A stretch of 64,000 nt of DNA from NCBI GenBank assembly GCA_014656015.1, contig BNBP01000018.1, positions 1-64,000 of the forward strand, written 5' to 3'. Made by a program: the position numbers and the translations under genes. This DNA is from Streptomyces griseoaurantiacus (GTDB lineage: Bacteria > Actinomycetota > Actinomycetes > Streptomycetales > Streptomycetaceae). Shown piece after piece: positions 8,425-17,152 of this stretch; within the stretch, counting starts at the first letter, position 1; each line of letters begins with the position of its first letter. The notes beneath the pieces were generated by a model that was not told the DNA's origin, made no database searches, and saw nothing but the letters and a program-made list of their open reading frames with translations.

Positions 8425-9717
8425 TCAGTTCCAGGTGCGGGCCCGCAGGGGCACGCCCGCGTCGCCGGACTCGGGGGTGCGCACGGCGAGGACCTGGTTG
8501 ACGCCGATGCGGTTGCGCTCGAAGGCCAGCGCGGAGGCGGCCATGTACAGCCGCCAGACGCGGGCCCGGCCGGGGCTGGTGAGCCCCTTGGCCCGCACCC
8601 ACTGGGCCTCCAGGTTGGCCACCCAGCGGCGCAGCGTGAGGGCGTAGTGCTCCCGCAGCGACTCCACGTCGCGGACTTCGAAGCCGGCCCGTTCGAGCTG
8701 GGTCACGGTGGTGCCGATCGGGGCGAGTTCGCCGTCGGGGAAGACGTAGGCGTCGATGAACTCGTCGATGTCGTACGCCGACTCGTCCCGCAGCGGCCGC
8801 CGGGCGATCTGGTGGTTCAGCAGCCGTCCGCCCGGCTTGAGCAGGGAGTGCAGTTCCTGGGCGTACCTCAGGTACTGCTGGGTGCCCACGTGTTCGGCCA
8901 TGCCGATGGAGGAAATGGCGTCGTAGGGGCCGTCGTCGACGTCCCGGTAGTCCTGGACGCGGATCTCGACGCGGTCGGTGAGGCCCTCGTCGGCGACGCG
9001 CTTGCGGGCGTAGGCGGCCTGCTCCTGGGAGAGGGTGATGCCGACGACGCGCACGCCGTGCTCGCGGGCGGCGTGGATGGCCATCGAGCCCCAGCCGCAG
9101 CCGACGTCGAGCAGCCGTTCACCGGGCTTCAGGGCGAGCTTGCGGGAGACCAGTTCCAGCTTGTCGCGCTGGGCGAGTTCGAGGGTGGAGTCGGGGGACT
9201 CCCAGTAGGCGCAGGAGTAGACCATGGACGGGCCGAGGACGAGTGCGTAGAAGTCGTTCCCGACGTCGTAGTGGTGGCTGATGGCGCGGCGGTCGGCGCG
9301 CCGGGTGTGCAGGTGCCCGAGGGCTCTGCGGACCTCCTCGCGGGGCGGCGCGGGCGGCGGCAGCGGCCCGGCGAGCGCGAACAGGCCCCGGGCGGCGGCG
9401 CGGAACTCGGGGTCGCGCAGCGCCTGTGCGAGCGTACGGGCGTCCTCGCCGCGTTCCCAGATGAGGCCGGAGAGCAGGCCGAGCGCGGTGTAGAGGTCGC
9501 CGTCGATGCCGAGGTCGCCGGAGACCCAGGCGCGGGCGAGGCCCAGTTCGCCGGGCTTCCACAGCAGCCGGCGCAGGGCGCGGCGGTTGCGGACGACGAG
9601 GGCGGGGGCGCCGGGCGGGCCCGCCTCGGAGCCGTCCCAGGCGCGGATGCGGATGGGGAGCGGGGCGGCGAGCAGTTGTTCGATGAGGCCCTTCAGCCGC
9701 GACGCGGCGTCTGCCAT
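8425..9717 (-). CDS. Cyclopropane-fatty-acyl-phospholipid synthase family SAM methyltransferase
   Basis: A 430-residue protein of the CFA synthase/mycolate methyltransferase superfamily. The SAM-binding motif LLDVGCGWGSMAIHAAREHG lies around residue 200, preceded by AISHHYDVGNDFY, the hallmark of CFA synthases, and YSCAYWESPD. These enzymes transfer a methylene or methyl group from SAM to a double bond in membrane phospholipid acyl chains. The ATG at 9717 has GGAGG eight bases upstream. The long N-terminal segment (about 150 residues) is usual for actinobacterial members. It is divergent from pobA. Whether it makes cyclopropane or branched methyl fatty acids cannot be told. Confidence 0.88.
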   Translation of the reverse strand: MADAASRLKGLIEQLLAAPLPIRIRAWDGSEAGPPGAPALVVRNRRALRRLLWKPGELGLARAWVSGDLGIDGDLYTALGLLSGLIWERGEDARTLAQALRDPEFRAAARGLFALAGPLPPPAPPREEVRRALGHLHTRRADRRAISHHYDVGNDFYALVLGPSMVYSCAYWESPDSTLELAQRDKLELVSRKLALKPGERLLDVGCGWGSMAIHAAREHGVRVVGITLSQEQAAYARKRVADEGLTDRVEIRVQDYRDVDDGPYDAISSIGMAEHVGTQQYLRYAQELHSLLKPGGRLLNHQIARRPLRDESAYDIDEFIDAYVFPDGELAPIGTTVTQLERAGFEVRDVESLREHYALTLRRWVANLEAQWVRAKGLTSPGRARVWRLYMAASALAFERNRIGVNQVLAVRTPESGDAGVPLRARTWN

Positions 9718-9858
9718 GGCGTGCACCTCCGTGCATCCGGTCCCGGATTGACGACACAACGTAAACACCGGCCGGGCCCGAGCACACTCCCGCTTCGGGG
9801 TTACGTCTCGGCAAAATACGTGTAGCGGCCATGATTCTGGTTCCTCGGTGGCGCACGC

Positions 9859-9900
9859 GTGTCCGGGGCATTGACATGGGCGCGTGCCGCGCCGGACACT
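9859..9900 (+). promoter_or_regulatory. pobA promoter with flanking inverted repeat
   Basis: A TTGACA (9871-9876) is followed 18 bp later by GACACT (9895-9900), a plausible promoter for pobA. GTGTCCGG (9859-9866) and CCGGACAC (9892-9899) are perfect inverted 8-mers bracketing the -35 and covering the -10, a position suited to a repressor or activator of the 4-hydroxybenzoate gene. Confidence 0.5.
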
Positions 9901-9982
9901 CGGGGTGTCAGTGAAGAGATTTTCACCACGCGAACAAATGACGTCGGCGAACATCGCCCCGCACCCCCGGAGGGAACGCCCG

Positions 9983-11158
9983 ATGCGCACCACCGTCGGC
10001 ATCATCGGAGCCGGCCCCGCCGGCCTGCTCCTCGCCCGCCTGCTGCATCGCGCCGGCATCGCCTCGGTCGTCCTGGAGAGCCGCGACCGCGCCTACGTCG
10101 AGCAGCGCCAGCGCGCCGGCATCCTCGAACAGGGCACCGTCGACGTCCTGCGCGCCGCGGGCGCCGGCGAGCGGATGGACCGCGAGGGCCTGCGCCACGA
10201 CGGCATCGAACTCCGCTTCGACGGCCGTCGCCACCGCGTGGACTTCCCCGGCCTGACCGGCGGCCGGGCGGTGACGGTCTACGCGCAGACGGAGGTCTGC
10301 AAGGACCTCGTCGCCCTCCAGCTCGAGGAGGGCGGCCCGCTGCTGTTCGAGGCGGAGGCGCTGGTCGTCGAGGGCGCCGAGACCGGCACGCCCCGCGTCC
10401 GGTTCCGGCACGAGGGCCGCGAGGACGTCCTGGAGTGCGACTACGTCGCCGGCTGCGACGGCTTCTGGGGAGTGGCCCGCAAGGCGGTGCCCGCCGCTCT
10501 GTCCCGCGTCTTCGAGCGGACGTACCCCTTCGGCTGGCTCGGCATCCTCGCCGACGTCGCCCCCTCCCACGACGAGCTGGTCTACGCCCGCCACGACCGC
10601 GGCTTCGCCCTGCTGAGCATGCGCTCGCCCACCGTCTCCCGGCTCTACCTCCAGGTCCCCACCGAGACCGACGCGGCCGACTGGAGCGACGAGGCGATCT
10701 GGGACGAGCTGGAGCGCCGCCTCGCCACCGAGGACGACTGGCGGCTGGAGCGCGGGCCCGTCACGCAGAAGTCCGTCACCCCCATGCGCAGCTTCGTCCA
10801 CGAGCCCATGCGCCACGGCCGCCTCTTCCTCGCCGGTGACGCCGCCCACATCGTGCCGCCGACCGGGGCCAAGGGACTCAACCTCGCCGTCGGCGACGTC
10901 GTCACCCTCGCCCGCGCCCTCGTCCACCGGCGGGACACCGGTTCCGAGGAACTGCTCGACTCCTACTCCGAGACCTGCCTGCGCCGCGTCTGGCAGGCCG
11001 AGCGGTTCAGCTACGACATGACGACGCTGCTCCACCCGGCCCCCGGCGCCACCCCCTTCGAGGACCGCCTCCAGGTCGCCCGGCTGGACCGGATCGCCAC
11101 CTCCCGCGCCGCCCGGACCGACCTCGCGGAGGCGTACACGGGCTTCCCGCTGGACTGA
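9983..11158 (+). CDS. pobA: 4-hydroxybenzoate 3-monooxygenase
   Basis: A 391-residue FAD-dependent aromatic hydroxylase converting 4-hydroxybenzoate to protocatechuate with NAD(P)H and O2, the entry to the beta-ketoadipate pathway. FAD motif GIIGAGPAGLLLARLL starts at residue 6. QRQRAGILEQGTVDVLR is the PobA-specific segment near residue 44. GDAAHIVPPTGAKGLNLA near residue 285 is the second FAD motif. Length matches PobA (about 394). The ATG at 9983 follows GGAGGGAA with a 6-base spacer. No PobR-type regulator lies beside it. Confidence 0.92.
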   Translation: MRTTVGIIGAGPAGLLLARLLHRAGIASVVLESRDRAYVEQRQRAGILEQGTVDVLRAAGAGERMDREGLRHDGIELRFDGRRHRVDFPGLTGGRAVTVYAQTEVCKDLVALQLEEGGPLLFEAEALVVEGAETGTPRVRFRHEGREDVLECDYVAGCDGFWGVARKAVPAALSRVFERTYPFGWLGILADVAPSHDELVYARHDRGFALLSMRSPTVSRLYLQVPTETDAADWSDEAIWDELERRLATEDDWRLERGPVTQKSVTPMRSFVHEPMRHGRLFLAGDAAHIVPPTGAKGLNLAVGDVVTLARALVHRRDTGSEELLDSYSETCLRRVWQAERFSYDMTTLLHPAPGATPFEDRLQVARLDRIATSRAARTDLAEAYTGFPLD

Positions 11159-11348
11159 GGTGACGGCAGTGGCGGCCGGGGCGGCCCCACGGTCCTGTCA
11201 CGGTCGTGCACCGGTCCGCGCGGGAGGCCCCGTCCGGCGCGTACGGTGGCAGCGCGGGGGAAAGATCCTCCCCAAGCAGTAGAGTCAATCTTTTGCGAAG
11301 CCATTACTCTTGAGCCAAGGCCACGCAGGGTGGCCATGGAGGAGTGAA

Positions 11349-12245
11349 ATGAGGAGCAGCAACCCGGTCTTCTCGCGACGGGGGTTCAGCCGCGACAACG
11401 GCTACGCCGGCTTCAACACCGCGCCGCAGGCCGGGGGCCCCGCAGTCGGCACGCAGGCCAACCCCTACGCGCAGGGAAACCAGTACGCCCCGCAGGGCGG
11501 CAACCCGTACGCCCAGAACCCCTACGCGCAGCAGTACGGCCAGGCCGCGCCGCCGCAGGCCCCGGCCGCCCCCGGCCGGATGACGATGGACGACGTCGTC
11601 TCGCGCTCCGCCCTGACGCTGGGCACGGTCGCCGTCGGCGCCGCCCTCGCCTGGGCCCTGCTGCCGGTCTCCACCACCAGCTACGGCCTGGCGATCGGCG
11701 CCGCGCTCATCGCCTTCGTCCTGGCGATGGTGCAGTCCTTCAAGCGCAAGGCCTCGCCCGCGCTGATCCTCGGGTACGCCGCCTTCGAGGGCGTCTTCCT
11801 CGGGGTCTTCAGCGAGATGTTCAACTCGCGCTGGAGCGGTGCCCCGTTCCAGGCGGTGCTCGGCACCATGGCGGTCTCCGGCGCCACCCTGCTCGTCTAC
11901 CGGGCGGGCTGGATCCGGGTGACCGCGCGCTACGCCCGGATCGGCATGGCCATCGCCCTCGCCTTCATGGCGGTGCTCGCGGTCAACCTGCTGCTGGTCG
12001 TCTTCGGTGTCGCCGAGGACGGCGGGCTGCGCAGCTTCGGGCCGCTCGGCGCGATCGTCGGCATCCTCGCGATCCTGCTCGGCGCGTTCTTCCTGACGCT
12101 GGACTTCAAGCAGATCGAGGACGGCATCGCCTACGGCGCCCCGCGCGAGGAGTCCTGGCTGGCCGCGTTCGGCCTGACCATGACCCTGGTGTGGATCTAC
12201 ATCGAGATGCTGCGGCTGGTGGCGATCTTCAGCAGCAGCGACTGA
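11349..12245 (+). CDS. Bax inhibitor-1/YccA family membrane protein
   Basis: A 298-residue protein. The first ~75 residues are a soluble Gln/Tyr/Pro/Ala-rich tail with repeats of NPYAQ (for example GGNPYAQNPYAQQYGQ). Seven hydrophobic segments follow from about residue 85, in the BI-1/YccA arrangement, with the conserved short acidic loop before the last helix (DFKQIEDGIAYGAPREE). Family members are calcium-leak or stress-related channels, but the bacterial role is unclear. The ATG at 11349 is preceded by GGAGGAG. A strong hairpin follows. Confidence 0.88.
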   Translation: MRSSNPVFSRRGFSRDNGYAGFNTAPQAGGPAVGTQANPYAQGNQYAPQGGNPYAQNPYAQQYGQAAPPQAPAAPGRMTMDDVVSRSALTLGTVAVGAALAWALLPVSTTSYGLAIGAALIAFVLAMVQSFKRKASPALILGYAAFEGVFLGVFSEMFNSRWSGAPFQAVLGTMAVSGATLLVYRAGWIRVTARYARIGMAIALAFMAVLAVNLLLVVFGVAEDGGLRSFGPLGAIVGILAILLGAFFLTLDFKQIEDGIAYGAPREESWLAAFGLTMTLVWIYIEMLRLVAIFSSSD

Positions 12246-12287
12246 GGCACACCGCGAGGCGCGGCGCACACCGCCGCGCCCGCGCCG

Positions 12288-12330
12288 AAGGGCCCCGTAC
12301 GGTCACGAGGAACGACCGTACGGGGCCCTT
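12288..12330. terminator. Strong hairpin terminator after the BI-1 gene
   Basis: A perfect 17-bp stem (12288-12304 with 12314-12330) with a 9-nt loop, between convergent genes. Confidence 0.88.
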
Positions 12331-12387
12331 CGGCCTTCGGTCTTCGGCCTTCGGCGGTGGAGGGGAGCCGACGGCGGAACGACGGGG

Positions 12388-12618
12388 TCAGAGCAGTCTG
12401 CGCGCGGCCCGGCGCAGGTCGTACTCGTGGACGATCGCCTTGGCGTGGCCGTAGGCGAGATCGTGCTCACTGCGGAGCCAGCTGACCTTCTCCTCGAAAC
12501 GCACGAGGGCGGGGCCTTCTTCGACGGTGCGCAACCAGTCGGCGACCTCACGACCGGTGCAGTGGGGGATACGGGCGAGCAGATTGCGATGGGTCTCCGC
12601 GGAGAAGACTTGGGACAT
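12388..12618 (-). CDS. DUF4287 domain small protein
   Basis: A 76-residue protein matching the DUF4287 pattern: GREVADWLRTVEEGP, then VRFEEKVSWLRSEHDLAYGHAKAIVHEYDLRR (described by its key parts: a WLR-ExxLAYGHA core). The function is unknown. The ATG at 12618 has GGAGG six bases upstream. It is divergent from the next gene with about 100 bp between. Its length is normal for stand-alone members. Confidence 0.82.
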   Translation of the reverse strand: MSQVFSAETHRNLLARIPHCTGREVADWLRTVEEGPALVRFEEKVSWLRSEHDLAYGHAKAIVHEYDLRRAARRLL

Positions 12619-12719
12619 CGGCGCCTCCGGACGCGAGCGATGAATCCGGTCCTTCAGGTCACCGTGCCCGAGCGTGCGCCCGTTGGCAACAGTCCCGTCC
12701 GGACGCGTACGCTCGCGCC

Positions 12720-13031
12720 GTGCTTGATACGACGCCTTTGACGCGGGCCGTGGACCACTTCGCCGACCGGCTGCGGGCCGCCCCGCAGAGCCGGCTGCAG
12801 CGCGGGGGCGCGGCCGAGGCACTGGGGCTGGCAAGGGAACTGGCACGACGTGCCCAGCTCTTGGAGGAGCCCTCCGGGACGCCCCGGGAGATGCCGGACG
12901 CGGGCATGTTCGCGGCGGCCGACCAGATCACCGTCGCCGCGCGCGATCTCGCCCTGGTCCTGGAGACCGAGGGGGCGCTGGCCGAGGCGGTGGCCCTCGT
13001 GGCGGAGGCCCAGCAGCGCGCGGGGGTGTGA
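12720..13031 (+). CDS. Conserved hypothetical helical protein
   Basis: A 103-residue, Ala/Leu/Arg/Glu-rich protein predicted almost entirely helical (AVDHFADRLRAAPQSRL; GLARELARRAQLLEEP). I do not recognise a domain. The GTG start at 12720 has no Shine-Dalgarno but follows a TACGCT -10-like box (about 12710-12715), so it is probably leaderless. Codon use is normal for the region, supporting a real gene. It ends 68 bp before a heptanucleotide repeat tract. Confidence 0.65.
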   Translation: MLDTTPLTRAVDHFADRLRAAPQSRLQRGGAAEALGLARELARRAQLLEEPSGTPREMPDAGMFAAADQITVAARDLALVLETEGALAEAVALVAEAQQRAGV

Positions 13032-13099
13032 GCCTCCCGGCGGGGGCCGGCACGTTCGGATGCGCGGGCCGAGGGCCGGACGTCCGGGGCGGACGTCAG

Positions 13100-13232
13100 A
13101 GGCCAGAGGCCGGAGGCCAGAGGCCAGGGATCAGAGGCCAGAGGCCAGGGATCAGAGATCAGAGGCCAGAGGCCAGAGGTCAGAGACCGGAGATCAGAGG
13201 TCAGAGACCGGAGATCAGAGGCCAGAGGTCAG
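13100..13232. repeat. Tandem heptanucleotide repeat, 19 units
   Basis: Nineteen contiguous 7-bp units fit the degenerate consensus AGRYCRG (most often AGGCCAG, AGATCAG, AGGTCAG; some GGATCAG and AGACCGG). There is a higher-order 21-bp period: 13114-13134 equals 13135-13155, and 13177-13197 equals 13198-13218. The last unit overlaps the stop codon of the minus-strand gene ending at 13229. Confidence 0.93.
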
Positions 13233-14026
13233 AGCGAGGCGATGACCCGGTCGGCCAGGATGTACACGTTCTCCTCGCCGCACTCGAAGGTCAGGCTGTA
13301 GGCGCCGGAGACGCCCGAACCGCCGAGCAGCACCGGGGCCCCGCCCGCCCGCAGGGCGGCGGCCAGGCGTTCCGCGGTCTCGCGGTGGCCCGGGGTCATG
13401 CAGAGCGTCGTCCCGTCGGCGAAGACGTAGACGTCGAGGGTGCCCAGCGGGCCCGGACGCACGTCGGCCAGCGCGGTGCGGGAGGCGGCGAGCTCCTCCA
13501 GGCAGGCGACGGTGCGCTCGTGGTCGCCGACGACGGGCGAGGGGCCCGGCACGAAGTCCGGGTGCGAGGGGTGGCGGCGCCGGGCGGCGGCCAGCTCGGC
13601 CGGGTCCACGCCCGGTTCGCCCTCCTCGAGCGTGGGTTCCGTCACCGGCTCCAGCGCCTCGCGCTCCAGGCCGGCGAAGTCCGCCTGACGGGGCAGGAAC
13701 AGCTCGCCGCCGGGCAGTCCGCCCAGCACGGAGGGGGTGTCGAGATCGCGGATCTCCTGGGCGGCCCAGAAGGCGCGGGCCTCGGCCAGCTCCCGCTCCC
13801 GCTCCTCGGCGAGGGCCTCGGCCACGGCCGCGCGTATGCCCTCGGTGTCACCGGCGGCACGGGCGGGCGGCACGGCGGCCCCGGTCCGCGCCGCGCGGCT
13901 CTCGGCGAGTTCGGAGTGCAGGGCCGCGACCTGCCGGCGCAGAGCCTTGAGGCTGCGCAGGGCGGCGACACCCACGGCCGCGGTGGTGGCCGTGGTGAGC
14001 AGCAGAGCAATCGGCATGGCGCTCAC
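13229..14026 (-). CDS. Conserved hypothetical membrane-anchored protein
   Basis: A 265-residue protein with one N-terminal transmembrane segment (about residues 5-23, PIALLLTTATTAAVGVAAL). A charged helical region likely to form a coiled coil follows (RSLKALRRQVAALHSELAES), then a soluble domain with no family I recognise. The tail contains DVYVFADGTTLCMTPGHRET, suggesting a small alpha/beta domain. The GTG at 14026 has GGGAG eight bases upstream; an ATG at 14017 is the alternative. Its stop codon lies in the heptanucleotide repeat, so repeat expansion or contraction could alter the C-terminus. Confidence 0.72.
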   Translation of the reverse strand: MSAMPIALLLTTATTAAVGVAALRSLKALRRQVAALHSELAESRAARTGAAVPPARAAGDTEGIRAAVAEALAEERERELAEARAFWAAQEIRDLDTPSVLGGLPGGELFLPRQADFAGLEREALEPVTEPTLEEGEPGVDPAELAAARRRHPSHPDFVPGPSPVVGDHERTVACLEELAASRTALADVRPGPLGTLDVYVFADGTTLCMTPGHRETAERLAAALRAGGAPVLLGGSGVSGAYSLTFECGEENVYILADRVIASL

Positions 14027-14229
14027 GGACGTACTCCCGGTTCGGTCGACCCCCGACTTCCTACATCAGCTTGAAGGGCGGACTATCGAGCTGTCAGTGC
14101 GTAACGTCACGAACCGGACGACTCGTGGGGCGCGAGAGGGCCCTGTGGCGGTGTGCCGATCGCCGTGACCTGGGGGAACCCCCACCGGGAGCGAGATAGG
14201 TCACATCATGGGGGCGATTGGATCACAAA

Positions 14230-14267
14230 ACGGCCCGGAGCCGTGTGGAAGCGGATTTCCGGGCCGT
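14230..14267 (-). terminator. Hairpin downstream of the thiolase; rest of 14027-14356
   Basis: ACGGCCCGG (14230-14238) and CCGGGCCGT (14259-14267) can pair about 90 bp after the thiolase stop. The rest of the 330-bp gap (14027-14356) holds the presumed promoter of the membrane-anchored protein and no supported gene. Confidence 0.5.
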
Positions 14268-14356
14268 ACGTGCGCGGGCGCGTCCCGGCGTGCGCGGGGG
14301 TCGCGAAGGCCGCGGGAGCGCGACCTCGGCGACGCGGCCCGCGCGGCGCCGGGTGC

Positions 14357-15577
14357 TCAGCTCAGGCGTTCGATGACCATGGCCATGCCCTGGCCGCCGC
14401 CGACGCACATCGTCTCCAGGCCGAACTGCTTGTCGTGGAACTGGAGCGAGTTGATCAGCGTGCCGGTGATGCGGGCGCCCGTCATGCCGAAGGGGTGGCC
14501 GACGGCGATGGCGCCGCCGTTGACGTTCAGCTTGTCCAGGTCGATGCCGAGGTCGCGGTAGGAGGGGATCACCTGGGCGGCGAAGGCCTCGTTGATCTCG
14601 ACCAGGTCGATGTCGTCGATGCCCAGGCCCGCCCGCTTGAGCGCCTGGTTGCTGGCCTCCACGGGGCCGTAGCCCATGATCTCGGGGGAGAGGCCGGAGA
14701 CGCCGGTCGACACGATCCGGGCCAGCGGGGTCAGGCCCAGCTCGCGGGCCTTGGTGTCGCTCATGATGACGACCGCGGCGGCGCCGTCGTTGAGCGGACA
14801 GCAGTTGCCCGCGGTGACCAGGCCGTCGGGGCGGAAGACCGGCTTGAGGCCGGAGACGCCCTCCATCGTGACGCCGGGGCGGGGACCGTCGTCCTTGCCG
14901 ACGACCGTGCCGTCCGGGAGCGTCACCGGGGTGATCTCCCGCTCCCAGAAGCCGTTGGCGATGGCCTGCTCGGCGAGGTTCTGCGAGCGGACGCCGAACT
15001 CGTCCATCTCCGCGCGGGTGACGCCCTTGAGGCGGGCGAGGTTCTCGGCGGTCTGGCCCATCGCGATGTACGGGTCGGGGAGCACGCCGTCCTCGCGCGG
15101 GTCGTGCCAGTCGGCGCCCTCCTTCTCGGCGGTCGCGGCGGTGCGGGCCTCGGCCTCGGCGAACAGCGGGTTGTGCGTGTCCGGGAGGCTGTCGGAATTG
15201 CCCTTGGTGAAGCGGGAGACCATCTCGACGCCGGCCGAGATGAACACGTCGCCCTCGCCGGCCTTGATGGCGTGCAGCGCCATGCGGGAGGTCTGCAGGG
15301 AGGACGAGCAGTAACGGGTCACGGTGCAGCCGGGCAGGTGGTCCATGCCCATCTGCACGGCCACGATCCGGGCGAGGTTGTTGCCCTGCTCGCCGCCGGG
15401 AAGTCCGCAGCCGAGCATCAGGTCGTCGATGTCCTTGAAGTCGAGCCCCGGGACCTTGGCGAGGGCGGTCTGGATGATCGTGGCGGTGAGGTCGTCGGGA
15501 CGGAGGTCCTTGAGGGAGCCCTTGAAGGCGCGGCCGATGGGGGAGCGGGCGGTCGAGACGATGACGGCTTCGGGCAT
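14357..15577 (-). CDS. Acetyl-CoA C-acyltransferase (thiolase)
   Basis: A 406-residue thiolase. The acyl-accepting Cys lies in RYCSSSLQTSRMALHAIKAG (about residue 90). The His is in GGAIAVGHPFGMTGARI and the proton-transfer Cys in CVGGGQGMAMV at the C-terminus, in the expected order. Either beta-oxidation thiolysis of 3-ketoacyl-CoA or acetoacetyl-CoA formation is possible; overall it looks like the FadA branch. ATG 15577 is chosen because GGAG lies five bases upstream. A good promoter (15651-15679) and a CAAGCGCTTG palindrome lie upstream, suggesting TetR-type control. Confidence 0.92.
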   Translation of the reverse strand: MPEAVIVSTARSPIGRAFKGSLKDLRPDDLTATIIQTALAKVPGLDFKDIDDLMLGCGLPGGEQGNNLARIVAVQMGMDHLPGCTVTRYCSSSLQTSRMALHAIKAGEGDVFISAGVEMVSRFTKGNSDSLPDTHNPLFAEAEARTAATAEKEGADWHDPREDGVLPDPYIAMGQTAENLARLKGVTRAEMDEFGVRSQNLAEQAIANGFWEREITPVTLPDGTVVGKDDGPRPGVTMEGVSGLKPVFRPDGLVTAGNCCPLNDGAAAVVIMSDTKARELGLTPLARIVSTGVSGLSPEIMGYGPVEASNQALKRAGLGIDDIDLVEINEAFAAQVIPSYRDLGIDLDKLNVNGGAIAVGHPFGMTGARITGTLINSLQFHDKQFGLETMCVGGGQGMAMVIERLS

Positions 15578-15650
15578 CACGGCTCCAGTCGGAGGGGGCG
15601 GCGCGTGGCGCCTCGGTGAGGCGGCGGCGGGCGGGCAGGGGCTGACTGGG

Positions 15651-15679
15651 AAGCTACCCGTCCGTAGCGCTCAGGTCAC
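15651..15679 (-). promoter_or_regulatory. Thiolase promoter
   Basis: On the minus strand GTGACC (15679-15674) is separated by 17 bp from TAGCTT (15656-15651), a reasonable vegetative promoter about 75 bp before the thiolase ATG. The rest of the gap up to 15941 holds the palindrome at 15712-15721 and no supported gene. Confidence 0.5.
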
Positions 15680-15711
15680 GGTCGGCGCGGTGTGACTCCG
15701 ACCGCACTTTC

Positions 15712-15721
15712 CAAGCGCTTG
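15712..15721. promoter_or_regulatory. CAAGCGCTTG palindrome, TetR-type operator candidate
   Basis: A perfect 10-bp palindrome inside TCCAAGCGCTTGCT. It matches the mycobacterial KstR2 motif AnCAAGnnCTTGnT at all but one defined base. KstR2-like and other TetR regulators use such sites at lipid-degradation genes, which fits a thiolase. It lies about 35 bp upstream of the predicted -35. Confidence 0.45.
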
Positions 15722-15941
15722 CTTGGCTCCTTTCCTCGTTCCTTTCGTTCCTTCGAATCAGGCCGGCTGGGGGCGCGGTGCGTCATCGGCCGCCCCGGAT
15801 CGGCCGGCCCGAGCCGGTTCCGGTGCGTGCGGCCGCAAGGCGGCGGAGGGCGCCAGGGCGGTGGGCCCCCCGCGAGCGAAGCCGGGCGTGGGGGAGTCGG
15901 CAATCGAGGACAACACCCTCTGGTGGGGTGCCTCCGCCGGG

Positions 15942-16970
15942 CTAGTGGGGTGCCTCCGCCGGGGCCGGGCCCGCCTCCGGCTCGGTGACCCGCCGCCGGC
16001 GCCGGCGCTTGAGCAGGGCCCACGGGCCCCGCGGCCCCGTCGGCATCGCCGCCGCGACCTCCGTGCCGCCCTCCGCGGCCGCCTCCGCCGCCGCCCGCGC
16101 CACCGGCAGGAAACCCTCCCGGCGGGACGCGTCCGGGCGCTCCTCCTCCGGCCACAGGCCCAGCGCCGCGCACACCGTCGGCAGCACCGCCATCGCCGCC
16201 GTCGCGTAACCCTCCACCGAGGGGTGGTAGTTGTCCGGGCCGAACAGCTCCCGCGGGTTCGCCTCGAACTCGGGGCCCAGCAGATCGCCCAGCGACACCG
16301 TGCGGCCGCCCTGCTCCACCGCCCCGATCGTCTGCGCCGCCGCGAGCTGCCGCGAGGTCCGCCGCGCCAGCCACCGCAGCGGCTGCTGCACCGGCTCGAT
16401 CGTCCCGAGGTCGGGACAGGTGCCGACGACGACCTCGGCGCCCGCCGTCCGCAGCCTCCGCACCGCCGCCGCCAGGTACCGCACCGAGCGGGTCGGGGGC
16501 ATCCGGTGGGTGACGTCGTTGGCGCCGATCATGATCACGCACACGTCGGGAACCCGCCCCGGATCGTCCAGCGCGAGCCCCACCTGCCGCTCCAGGTCGT
16601 CCGAGCGGGCCCCCGTCAGGGCCACGTTGCGCAGCTCCACCGGGCGCTCCGCCACCGCCGCGAGCCCCGCGGCGAGCAGCGAGCCCGGGGTCTGCCCCGC
16701 CCGGTGCACACCCTGCCCCGCCGCGGTGGAGTTGCCGAGCATGGTCAGTCGCAGCGCGGGCTCGCCCGGTGCCCCGTAGCCCCGCCCGTAGAGCCCGTCC
16801 GCGCTCGGCGGACGCGGGCTCTGCCCGTTGCCGACATGACGCTTGGCGAGCTGCATCTCCGCCACCACCAGCCCCACCGCGGCCGCGCCGACCAGCCCGA
16901 CGCCGCCACCGCCGTACGCCGCGCCGGCCGCGATCCGCCGGGCCACCCTCGCCCTCGACATGCTCGTCAT
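15942..16970 (-). CDS. SGNH/GDSL hydrolase, membrane-anchored
   Basis: A 342-residue esterase/lipase-fold protein. A hydrophobic N-terminal segment (about residues 15-38, AAYGGGGVGLVGAAAVGLVV) is a signal anchor. Block I, LTMLGNSTAAGQGVH, carries the Ser (in NST rather than the usual GDS). Block III is IMIGANDVTHR and block V is NYHPSVEGYATAA with the Asp/His region. The substrate is unknown. The C-terminus is Ala/Arg-rich with KRRRRRRVTEP. The ATG at 16970 is preceded by a GAGGAGG tract 12 bases away; ATG 16961 is an alternative. It is divergent from cystathionine beta-synthase. Confidence 0.85.
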   Translation of the reverse strand: MTSMSRARVARRIAAGAAYGGGGVGLVGAAAVGLVVAEMQLAKRHVGNGQSPRPPSADGLYGRGYGAPGEPALRLTMLGNSTAAGQGVHRAGQTPGSLLAAGLAAVAERPVELRNVALTGARSDDLERQVGLALDDPGRVPDVCVIMIGANDVTHRMPPTRSVRYLAAAVRRLRTAGAEVVVGTCPDLGTIEPVQQPLRWLARRTSRQLAAAQTIGAVEQGGRTVSLGDLLGPEFEANPRELFGPDNYHPSVEGYATAAMAVLPTVCAALGLWPEEERPDASRREGFLPVARAAAEAAAEGGTEVAAAMPTGPRGPWALLKRRRRRRVTEPEAGPAPAEAPH

Positions 16971-17152
16971 GCTCCGCCGCCACCTCCTCATAGCCGTACA
17001 CCCACTGCTTGCCCCGTACAGCGGGTCGGCCAATCTCCACGGAGGGCGGCCGTCCGGCCGGTGACGGGCGCGGGCAACCGTCTGACCAGCGGAGCGCTTA
17101 CGCTGGCGGGACCACCACGACCATTTCCCCATCGCTGCGACCGGAGACAACG

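Noticed and set aside
13100..13232. Heptanucleotide repeats as a CRISPR array
   Set aside because: Units are contiguous 7-mers without spacers, and no cas genes are nearby.
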